NCBI RefSeq assembly: GCF_000250655.1
Contig: NC_016935.1
Span: 8,521,501-8,585,500 of the forward strand
Source of the DNA: Paenibacillus mucilaginosus 3016
GTDB lineage: Bacteria; Bacillota; Bacilli; Paenibacillales; NBRC-103111
DNA length: 64,000 bases
Reading direction: 5' to 3'
Shown here: piece by piece, positions 35,664 to 42,520 of the stretch
Layout of the letters: each line of letters begins with the position of its first letter
Numbering within the stretch: position 1 is the stretch's first letter
The notes under the pieces: generated by a model
The model's input: the letters and a program-made list of their open reading frames with translations, nothing else
Databases searched by the model: none
What the model was told of the DNA's origin: nothing
Made by a program: the position numbers and the translations under genes

Positions 35664-35777
35664 CTATTGCATGCTCTTCACGAGCATGAACGGCAGAGCT
35701 CCGATAGCTACGATACCGAAGCCGATGCCTTTGCCTACCGATGCGATGCCTTGTACTACCGACACGAAATTCACCAT
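35664..35777 (-). CDS. Hydrophobic 37-residue peptide 1 (bacteriocin/toxin candidate)
   Basis: Encodes MVNFVSVVQGIASVGKGIGF followed by GIVAIGALPFMLVKSMQ. AAAGGGGA lies ten bases before this ATG; a longer in-frame form begins at 35834 but has no ribosome site. It is a close paralogue of peptide 2. Differences between the two genes in this 37-codon part are mainly third-base, showing selection on the protein. Gly-rich and hydrophobic with two Lys, like leaderless bacteriocins or small pore-forming toxins. Its own upstream lacks a clear promoter, so it is probably read through from peptide 2. Confidence 0.65.
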   Translation of the reverse strand: MVNFVSVVQGIASVGKGIGFGIVAIGALPFMLVKSMQ

Positions 35778-35980
35778 GTTCTTGATGTCCCCTTTGCTCT
35801 TCGTTGTTGTGGGTGAATGCAGCCCGGCTGCCATAATCCGCGGAACGGATCACAGGCCCGTGACTTTGCGCCCCTGACTTTCATCAAGTTAGCCCTGACG
35901 TGTGTCTCCTTGCTGTTAGCTGCTGCTTGTTGGACCGCACCCCAAAGCATGCGTCCTATTCGGTCTCTGCCGGATACGGC

Positions 35981-36094
35981 CTACTGAAGACTCTTCAGCA
36001 GCAGAAACGGAAGGGCTCCGATCGCAATGATCCCAAATCCGATCCCCTTGCCCACCGACGTCATTCCCTCTGCTACCGACACGAAATTCACCAT
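35981..36094 (-). CDS. Hydrophobic 37-residue peptide 2 (bacteriocin/toxin candidate)
   Basis: Encodes MVNFVSVAEGMTSVGKGIGF followed by GIIAIGALPFLLLKSLQ, with AAAGGGGA ten bases before the ATG at 36094. An in-frame ATG at 36220 would give 79 residues with an AGAAGGA site 13 bases away; the matching upstream part of peptide 1 is out of frame there, which favours the short form. A TTGACA-n17-TAATAT promoter and three Spo0A-type boxes lie upstream. No immunity or export gene is recognised next to it. Role inferred only from shape and regulation. Confidence 0.68.
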   Translation of the reverse strand: MVNFVSVAEGMTSVGKGIGFGIIAIGALPFLLLKSLQ

Positions 36095-36095
36095 A

Positions 36096-36151
36096 ATCTT
36101 GATGTCCCCTTTGCTCTTTGTTGTTGTGGGTGAATGCAGCCCGGCTGCCAT
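36096..36151 (-). repeat. Conserved leader block shared by the two peptide genes
   Basis: The roughly 56 bases before peptide 2's start are repeated before peptide 1 (35779-35834) with only about three changes, while the coding parts that follow differ at roughly one position in five. The block contains the ribosome site. The contrast suggests constraint on DNA or RNA, or gene conversion. Looser similarity extends further upstream (AACTTGATGAAA...CGCAAAGTCA). Confidence 0.65.
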
Positions 36152-36249
36152 GATCTTATGTATGGGTTTAAGACTTTTGGCCCATGACTTTGCGTCCTTG
36201 ATTTTCATCAAGTTTGCCATTCTCGCGTTTGTTTCCTTCTGTGAAACTA

Positions 36250-36278
36250 ATATTATGAACTTTTCGTGAAATTGTCAA
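36250..36278 (-). promoter_or_regulatory. Promoter of the peptide genes
   Basis: Minus strand TTGACA (36273-36278), 17-base spacer, TAATAT (36250-36255). The predicted start of transcription is near 36243, giving a leader of about 150 bases to the short form of peptide 2. Confidence 0.8.
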
Positions 36279-36295
36279 TATAGAATATTTGTTAT

Positions 36296-36324
36296 TTCGA
36301 CACAATTCGACTAGTCTTGTCGAA
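36296..36324. promoter_or_regulatory. Cluster of three Spo0A-type boxes
   Basis: TGTCGAA on the minus strand at 36296-36302, AGTCGAA on the minus strand at 36306-36312, and a perfect TTGTCGAA on the + strand at 36317-36324. The consensus Spo0A box is TTGTCGAA. The 10-base spacing puts them on one face of the helix, at about -53 to -81 from the predicted start, a position suited to activation. Confidence 0.65.
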
Positions 36325-36331
36325 CTATATG

Positions 36332-36376
36332 AAGCCAGCCTCCACTTCCGCATTGAGGCGGCGTGGAGGCTGGCTT
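36332..36376 (-). terminator. Hairpin after the M4 protease gene
   Basis: AAGCCAGCCTCCAC and GTGGAGGCTGGCTT form a 14-bp perfect stem 40 bases after the protease stop. No T run on the minus side. Confidence 0.75.
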
Positions 36377-36414
36377 GGTGAAGGCTGTGCCCGTTGAGGT
36401 GCAGGCCCTGGCTG

Positions 36415-37992
36415 TTAATTGATTCCCACGGCTGTATATGCCGCTTTGACCGATGCCGCCTCTGCAGAGGTGGAACCATACAGATCGGTTGCGGCTTGAA
36501 TGGCCGCTTGTCTCATATTCCGGAAGTTGGAAGAAGGCGTCAGGTATACGGTAAGGGCACGATAGTAGATCTTGCCGGTCTTCTCCCGTCCGATGCCCTG
36601 CACGCTTACGCCGTAATGCGTTCCGCCCTGGGCCAGCAGGTAAGCGGCTTTGTTGTTGATGCCGCTGTTGGTGTGCACTCCGCCGTTGTCCGCTGTACCG
36701 GTGTAACGCTTGCTGTAATGATCGGGATCTCCGTATGCGGCCGGGTTGGAGAGCGACCGTAGCGCGTCACCGGAAGTACCCGGTGTATAGACATCCTCGC
36801 CGAGCAGCCAGTCTCCGCTGTCGAGCATGGCCCCGAAGATATCGGAGATCGACTCATTCAGTGCCCCCGACTCATTCTGATAGATCAGACCTGCCGAGTA
36901 TTCGGTCACAGCGTGGGTGAGCTCATGAGCCACTACATCCAGGCTGCCGGAGAGCGCCTTGAAAGTAACCCCGTCGCCGTCACCGTATACCATCTGGTAG
37001 CCGTTCCAAAAAGCATTATTATACCTGTAGGAGTAATGAACCGTCGAATCGATGGCGGCTCCTGCATTGTCGTAAGAGCTGCGGCCGTGTACATTCTTGT
37101 AATAATCGTAAGTGGCTGCGGCATGAGCATGGGCATCAACGGCTGCACCGTCCGTCCAGTAGTTGTCCGTGTCGCGCACGATCGAACCCGGAAGGCTCGT
37201 ACGGTTGCCCGCCGTATACGTGTTGATCTTGCGCGCACCGTCCACCAGCGTATACCCGGTCGATGACGCTGTGGATTGGAACGCCTTCGTGTCCCCGTTG
37301 ACACCCGTACCCGCAGCCGATACTTCGTCAAGCTTGTTCCACTTCGCTAGAATCTTGCCGCTGACCGCATCGATCACATACTGCCAGCGGCCCGGCTTCG
37401 GCTCCAGGAAGTTCAGCTCCAGGATATACGCCAGCGAAGCGTCCTCCCCCTGCACATAGATTTGCAGCTCGGCCTGCGGCGGAATTTCGAACTTGGTCAG
37501 CGGACCGACCGCTTCGCCCGCATCCTGCTTGGCTTTCTCTACAGCCTGCTGGGCCGAGAGCTGCGGCTTCTGCTTCAGCTTCGCCTTCTTGTCGAGATCC
37601 GGGACGAACTGCCCCAGGTACGAAGCATTGCCTCCATTATCCTCCAGGTGAACCGTCTGCTGCGCACCGAAGACTTTCAACCCTTTATATTTTTGTGCCA
37701 ATCTTACATGATATGTACCTTTCTCCGGATCGGCAATTTCTTCGAGGATTTCAAAATTCTCTTTCGGATCCCCGTTCACGGCAAACAGCGATTTTTGAGA
37801 GTCCAGATAATTCCACACTTTCTCAGCTTTGCCGAGGCCTTGAGGTGCCTGCCAGCGGCCGGAGATGAACTCGGGAGTGTTGTACTCTTTCGAATATTGG
37901 ACCTCTGCATTCGGGGAGGCAGCCGAGGCTGCGGAAATTACAGTGGTCGATAATGAAGCAATTAGTACAGCAGAAGTAAGCTTTCTTTTCAC
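36415..37992 (-). CDS. Secreted neutral metalloprotease, M4 (thermolysin/bacillolysin) family
   Basis: A 525-residue preproprotease. The GTG start at 37992 has AGGAGTGA seven bases upstream. Signal peptide: MKRKLTSAVLIASLSTTVIS then AASAASP. Pro-region with FTP and PepSY domains (about 30-210), then the catalytic domain: zinc motif HELTH (near 354-358), third ligand in GALNESISDIFGA, active His in GGVHTNSGINNKAAYLL, and the NAFWNG/YGDGDG substrate-site segments. It degrades extracellular protein. In Bacillus such genes rise at the onset of stationary phase; the neighbouring peptide genes have Spo0A boxes. Confidence 0.96.
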   Translation of the reverse strand: MKRKLTSAVLIASLSTTVISAASAASPNAEVQYSKEYNTPEFISGRWQAPQGLGKAEKVWNYLDSQKSLFAVNGDPKENFEILEEIADPEKGTYHVRLAQKYKGLKVFGAQQTVHLEDNGGNASYLGQFVPDLDKKAKLKQKPQLSAQQAVEKAKQDAGEAVGPLTKFEIPPQAELQIYVQGEDASLAYILELNFLEPKPGRWQYVIDAVSGKILAKWNKLDEVSAAGTGVNGDTKAFQSTASSTGYTLVDGARKINTYTAGNRTSLPGSIVRDTDNYWTDGAAVDAHAHAAATYDYYKNVHGRSSYDNAGAAIDSTVHYSYRYNNAFWNGYQMVYGDGDGVTFKALSGSLDVVAHELTHAVTEYSAGLIYQNESGALNESISDIFGAMLDSGDWLLGEDVYTPGTSGDALRSLSNPAAYGDPDHYSKRYTGTADNGGVHTNSGINNKAAYLLAQGGTHYGVSVQGIGREKTGKIYYRALTVYLTPSSNFRNMRQAAIQAATDLYGSTSAEAASVKAAYTAVGIN

Positions 37993-38099
37993 ACAATTCA
38001 CTCCTAATATTTGGAATATATTGCCTTCCCAATGTAATAGATTGGACATAAGAGTAGAATAGAGCGAAAGCACTGAATATTAAGAAAATTTTAGATTAA

Positions 38100-39060
38100 T
38101 AAATGGTTAAAAAGAGGTAGCATCGCCCTATTGACCAAAGGTTGAATTTAGGACGGCCAGGCCCCTTTCATTTTTATGTCAACTATCCTAACCTTCCTCT
38201 TCTATGTTTACCGGCTCGACCCCTGAGCACCTCTATCTCTTAACGGATTCAGATGGAATGGGGGACTTTGAGGCTGCTGCTTTCCTCTCAAGAGTGTTAG
38301 GACTCCAAGGAAACAGCTCCTTGATTTTGTATTCCTATCGTTTTTATTGGTTATATTATGTAATCAGCGCTGAAAATGTCCCTCTGTCGGAAGATGACAG
38401 AAAACTGGATGGAATTGGCCATGTGATGGCGAAATATGGCCGGCCGCCGGGAAGCCGGCAGCGTCAATTCTTACCGGGCGTACTCTCTTAGGAAATCTCA
38501 TGGTTGCAATAGGCAGGATTGAGCGGCCAACTTAGGAAGAAAGCGTTTACTTGTCAAGGCGTCAAAGCGTGAGGAAGTCGAAGAATGGGTCAGAAAATAC
38601 GGGGTAACCAAAGAAAATCCAACCAAAAGCCTATTTCATCAAATATTCTGAATATTTACAAAAATTAAATATTAACGTATGATGAACTCAAGTCTTAACC
38701 GTGATGTACAAAGACGGAGAAGACTTCACCAAATCTCCGCCATCCGTACAGAAAGCGGATAAGACTTTCCACGGTACCGAACCAGATCCAGACGGAGCGC
38801 GTCTCAGATACGGCTCCCCAAGGAAAGGGGATAGTCCATTGGAGTAGCGAAAGCGATGCATGCCTATGTTTCTTCTATCTCCCGGGAAAGGAGTTACGAT
38901 CGTACAAGCTTAAGGGGCATGCGGGAACTCGGCGTCATGACGGACCGGCAGCAAGCAAGGTGCAGGAGCCGGCAAGATCCGGCAGTATCCAAAAAAATCT
39001 GAATGCAACGCAAGTTGTTTGAATGGAGAGTAAAGGAACAATTGAATAGTGCTCTAATGA
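38100..39060. other. Gene-poor, apparently decayed stretch
   Basis: Nothing here passes as an intact gene. A frame at 38204-38491 has no ribosome site or recognisable domain. Near 38555-38645 a short translated piece (RLLVKASKREEVEEWVRKYG) looks like a gene fragment, with stops on both sides. At 38704-38847 a 47-codon frame lacks a ribosome site. Base composition is lower in GC than the neighbours, and several small dyads occur (for example GCCGG-CAAGAT-CCGGC). It reads as remnants of lost or transferred genes. Confidence 0.5.
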
Positions 39061-39064
39061 AACC

Positions 39065-39108
39065 GTAGGGGTTCTGGTTATGATCTCATAAGCAGAACCC
39101 CTACTTTT
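39065..39108 (+). terminator. Strong terminator with no obvious gene
   Basis: GTAGGGGTTCTG and CAGAACCCCTAC form a 12-bp perfect stem followed by TTTT. It points rightward, out of the decayed region, implying a former or small + strand transcript. Confidence 0.75.
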
Positions 39109-39178
39109 CGTGCGCTCCAAGTCTGGAACCGCCGGCTCATGTGCACCCTGCGGCTCTTCGGGCGGGTCCGTCCGGCTT

Positions 39179-41500
39179 CTATCTGCCTGAAGACTTCATC
39201 ACCGACGCGTGCGCCCATTCTTTGGGCAGGAGGTACTTATAGGGCCCCTGCAGGAACCGGTCGTCGATCAAGGTCAGCGAACCGCGGTCCGACTCGGTGC
39301 GGATCAGCCTCCCCCCGGCCTGCAGCACCTTGTTCATACCGGGAATCACGTACGCATAATCGAACCCCCGGCGCCCTTCCCCGCTCCGATCGAAGTGCTC
39401 CTGAATGAGACTGCGCTCGAAGGAAACCTGGGGCAGCCCTACGCCCACGATCACAACACTGGTCAGCCGGTCTCCGCGCAGATCGATGCCTTCGGAGAAG
39501 ATTCCGCCGAGCACGGCCAGCCCAATCACCCCGCCGCTCTCGGAGAAGGCGTCAAGGAACGTTTCCCGGTCTTCTTCCGTCATGCCCGGGAGCTGAATCC
39601 TCAGCCTTGCGGCCAGCTCCCCCTCTCCTGCCCCAAGTTCCTCGCCGATCAGCTTCATATATTCGTATGACGGGAAGAAGACGAGATGATTTCCGGGCTT
39701 CTGCTCGGCAAGCCGGCGGATCAGCTCCACAATTCCGTTCTTCGTCCGTTCGCGGTCCCGGTACCGGGTGGACCAGGGATAGATCGTGATCTCCCACTGC
39801 CCCGGGGAGAAGGGGGAAGGGATGGAGATCGCATAATCGTCCGCCTGCCCCCCAAGCATCTCCATATAGTAGGAGAATGGCGCCAAGGTGGCCGAGAAAT
39901 AAGTCCGCGACCGGTAGCCTTTGGCCATCCCCTGCAGCAGGGACGAGGGATCGATGCAGAAGAGCTTCAGCCGCACATCCCTGCGGTCCCATTCCCCGTA
40001 GGTGACATGACGCTTGGGATCGTAGAGACCTGCAATGCGCAGGAAGCTGTGAGCGGCAAAATACGTATCGAGGAGGAGCTGCTGCCCTTCCGCTTCCGCC
40101 CCTGCCGAAGGCTGTCCAAGCTCCTCTTCCGCTTCGCTTCCGAACTGCTCCAGCAGCTGGAGCAGTTCCTCCGGCAGACCGGGCAGAACCGAACAGTTCA
40201 CGCCCTCATGCCCCTTGCGGTAGGCCGTGAACCAGGCATTCACGGACTTGGCGGCCTCCGACACGGCCGGCCGGACCTCCTTATAGGCCCTCTGTACGGC
40301 CAGGAAGGCGGACTTCGCCAGTTCAGCGGAGAACATCTCCCGTGCCCGGTCCACCAGGTTATGGGCCTCGTCGATCAGGAGCGCGGTACGCCGCCGCCCT
40401 TCCTCATAGGTCCGCTTCAGCGAGACACGGGGATCGAATATATAGTTATAATCGCAGATCACACAATCTGCCGCATAGGCCGCATCCAGGGAAAACTCAA
40501 ACGGGCACACCCGGTGCTTCTCGGCATACCGGGCGATCACCTCCCTGGACATCCGGGTCTCATGGGAGAGCAGGTCGAGCACCGCTCCGTTGATCCGGTC
40601 ATAGTAACCGTCCGCATACTCGCAGGCCTCCCGCGTACAGCGGACCTCTTCCTTGAAGCAGACCTTCTCCTTGGCGGTAATGGTTACGCTCTTGAGCTGC
40701 AGGCCGTGCCCTTCCATCAGGGCCAGCGCTTCTTCGGCCACCGTCCGGGTGATCGTCTTGGCCGTAAGGTAGAACATCCGGGAGAGCAGCCCCTCGCCCA
40801 TGGCCTTCACCGCGGGGAAGAGAGTAGAGATCGTCTTCCCGGTTCCCGTCGGCGCACGGACGAACAGCTGCTTCTCCCCTTCGATCGCCTTGTAGACGGC
40901 GCCGGCGAAGTTCCGCTGCCCTTCCCGGTAGGAAGGGAAGGGGAAGGAGAGGGCCCGGATGCTCGCCGTCCGGGCCTCTTCGTGCTGCAGCTGCATGGAG
41001 GCGTAAGGCGCATAGCGGGCTATCGTCTCTTCCATGAAGGCTTGGAGCTCCGCTGCGGCAGCCTCCCTCGTGAATAGGATCCGCTCCCCGCTGTCCACCT
41101 GGATGTAGGTCAGCCGGATGCCCATACGCTCCAGACCGTGCAACCGGGCATACATATACGCATAGCACTGCGCTTGCGCCCAGTGGACAGGGTACGTGTC
41201 CTCGCGGATATCCGCCAGCCGGCCCGAAGTCGATTTGATCTCATCGACCGTCATGCCGCCGCCCTCCTTTAAGAGCCCGTCACAGCGCCCCTCGATGACG
41301 TAGCGGACGCCCCCATGCTCCAGGGACAGCGCCAGATGCACTTCCTTTTGGTCCTCTTCGCCATAGCCGCTCTGCACCTGCTTGTGCGCCTTCGTTCCCT
41401 CCGTCAGCGAAGCCGCCGTCCGGAAGCCGGATTCGATGCTGCCGCTCCGGTAGGCATACTCGACCAGCGTCCTGACAGACAGATTCACCTCACCCGGCAT
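39179..41500 (-). CDS. XPD/DinG-type DNA helicase with N-terminal PD-(D/E)XK domain
   Basis: A 773-residue superfamily 2 helicase. Start at 41500 (MPGEVNLSVRTLVEYAYRSG) has GAAGGGAG upstream; an ATG at 41536 is also possible. The N-terminal domain (1-190) looks like a RecB-type nuclease, with a conserved DEIKS (TVDEIKSTSG). Walker A APTGTGKT lies near 218; four Cys (VCFKEEVRC, REACEYADG, RVCPFEF; about 285-330) fit the XPD iron-sulfur cluster; DEAH box LLIDEAHNL near 378; motif VI QAGGRLIRTESDRG near the end. A DNA-repair or replication-conflict role is likely. It stands alone. Confidence 0.92.
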   Translation of the reverse strand: MPGEVNLSVRTLVEYAYRSGSIESGFRTAASLTEGTKAHKQVQSGYGEEDQKEVHLALSLEHGGVRYVIEGRCDGLLKEGGGMTVDEIKSTSGRLADIREDTYPVHWAQAQCYAYMYARLHGLERMGIRLTYIQVDSGERILFTREAAAAELQAFMEETIARYAPYASMQLQHEEARTASIRALSFPFPSYREGQRNFAGAVYKAIEGEKQLFVRAPTGTGKTISTLFPAVKAMGEGLLSRMFYLTAKTITRTVAEEALALMEGHGLQLKSVTITAKEKVCFKEEVRCTREACEYADGYYDRINGAVLDLLSHETRMSREVIARYAEKHRVCPFEFSLDAAYAADCVICDYNYIFDPRVSLKRTYEEGRRRTALLIDEAHNLVDRAREMFSAELAKSAFLAVQRAYKEVRPAVSEAAKSVNAWFTAYRKGHEGVNCSVLPGLPEELLQLLEQFGSEAEEELGQPSAGAEAEGQQLLLDTYFAAHSFLRIAGLYDPKRHVTYGEWDRRDVRLKLFCIDPSSLLQGMAKGYRSRTYFSATLAPFSYYMEMLGGQADDYAISIPSPFSPGQWEITIYPWSTRYRDRERTKNGIVELIRRLAEQKPGNHLVFFPSYEYMKLIGEELGAGEGELAARLRIQLPGMTEEDRETFLDAFSESGGVIGLAVLGGIFSEGIDLRGDRLTSVVIVGVGLPQVSFERSLIQEHFDRSGEGRRGFDYAYVIPGMNKVLQAGGRLIRTESDRGSLTLIDDRFLQGPYKYLLPKEWAHASVMKSSGR

Positions 41501-41664
41501 CCCTCCCGCTCCCTTCTCTTCGAATCTTCCGAACATTCGTTCCTTATTGGCAGTATACCATGTTCTGCAAGGCAGGGCCAAGGGATGGGAACTGCTGAAC
41601 GGAGCCCGTGATTCCATCGCGGGTCGCGGCAAGACGCAGAATTTATTGCAGCTTCTGTCACCAA

Positions 41665-41695
41665 CAAAAAAGGGAGCGGGCTTACGCCCCCTCCC
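41665..41695 (-). terminator. Terminator after the small acidic gene
   Basis: On the minus strand GGGAG-g-GGGC...GCCC-g-CTCCC followed by TTTTTT. Confidence 0.8.
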
Positions 41696-41702
41696 TCCCC
41701 CT

Positions 41703-41834
41703 TCAGATGTATCCGGCCCATTCCACGTGGACGTGGTCTTCCCCCTCGTCCTCTGCAGCCCCCGGGATCTCCTCTTCCATTCCTTCCAGCTCAACGGTGT
41801 ATTCCCGCTCTTCCCTGCTTCCATCCAGGCTCAC
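41703..41834 (-). CDS. Small acidic peptide of 43 residues
   Basis: GTG start at 41834 preceded by AGGAGGTG, one of the best sites in the window. The product begins MSLDGSREEREYTVELEGME and is rich in Glu and Asp, ending HVHVEWAGYI. A terminator follows directly. No family recognised; the strong signals at both ends suggest it is a real gene. Confidence 0.6.
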   Translation of the reverse strand: MSLDGSREEREYTVELEGMEEEIPGAAEDEGEDHVHVEWAGYI

Positions 41835-41937
41835 GAAGCACACCTCCTCTCGGTGGTCTCTCCTTATTAGTGTCCCATATGACAAAAAATGTATCCTGCC
41901 CATTTGACCAAATCCTGTTTGGGGAGTACACTATTCA

Positions 41938-41949
41938 TTAGCCGGCTAA
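41938..41949. promoter_or_regulatory. MarR operator, copy 1
   Basis: Perfect 12-bp palindrome TTAGCCGGCTAA. A TTGACC-n17-TACACT promoter ends six bases upstream (41904-41932), so the operator overlaps the transcription start of the MarR-ABC operon. Confidence 0.8.
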
Positions 41950-42007
41950 CCTTTTTTTCTAGAAATATCCCATGCGGTATGCGGTTCCGGCAGAAAGAGG
42001 TTATTCC

Positions 42008-42448
42008 ATGAACGTGTACGAATCGGACTCCATTCCCTTTCTTCTCTCCCGGGTCATGCGGATTCACCGCAACCGGGTGCACGGCTTGATCCAGGATTAT
42101 GAGGTCCATCCGGGGCAGCCTCCGCTGCTGCACCATCTCGCCGAACAGGACGGCCAGCGGCAGAGCGAGCTTGCCGATAAGCTGCGCGTCAAACCCGCTA
42201 CACTGACGGTAATGATCAACCGGATGGCGAAAATGGGACTCCTCGAGCGCCGCCCGGATCCGCAGGATCAGCGCATCTCCCGCGTCTACTTGACGGATAA
42301 AGGGCGCCTTGCCCATGAAGCCGTCCGGGAGGCGCTGCGTGAGATGGAGCAGGTGACGATGGCCCGGATCTCCCCGGAGGAGAAGCTGCTGCTCCGCCGT
42401 CTGCTGCTGCAGATGTACGAGAACCTGCAGGAGCCGAATCCCGATTAA
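42008..42448 (+). CDS. MarR-family repressor of the ABC exporter operon
   Basis: A 146-residue winged-helix regulator. Start at 42008 (MNVYESDSIPFLLSRVMRIH) has AAAGAGG upstream. DNA-binding part: RQSELADKLRVKPATLTVMI and wing RRPDPQDQRISRVYLT. The same palindrome TTAGCCGGCTAA stands before this gene and again between it and the ABC genes, so it most likely represses both. Layout matches Firmicute MarR-ABC-ABC drug efflux operons. Confidence 0.93.
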   Translation: MNVYESDSIPFLLSRVMRIHRNRVHGLIQDYEVHPGQPPLLHHLAEQDGQRQSELADKLRVKPATLTVMINRMAKMGLLERRPDPQDQRISRVYLTDKGRLAHEAVREALREMEQVTMARISPEEKLLLRRLLLQMYENLQEPNPD

Positions 42449-42452
42449 TTGA

Positions 42453-42464
42453 TTAGCCGGCTAA
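42453..42464. promoter_or_regulatory. MarR operator, copy 2
   Basis: TTAGCCGGCTAA, identical to 41938-41949, five bases after the MarR stop and 57 bases before the first ABC gene. Suggests an internal regulated promoter or roadblock. Confidence 0.78.
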
Positions 42465-42520
42465 ACAATTCCGGCCATATAGCCACAGCCTTATTTTATA
42501 GATAGAGAGGTGATCTTCCT

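Noticed and set aside
35981..36220. 79-residue form of peptide 2 as the main product
   Set aside because: The equivalent upstream part of peptide 1 has lost its start and is out of frame, and the best ribosome site serves the 37-residue form. It is not fully excluded.
38204..38491. 95-residue + strand gene
   Set aside because: No ribosome site or recognisable domain, and its neighbours are broken fragments.
38690..39108. Group II intron or large structured ribozyme
   Set aside because: Small dyads are present but no domain V or reverse-transcriptase remnant was seen.
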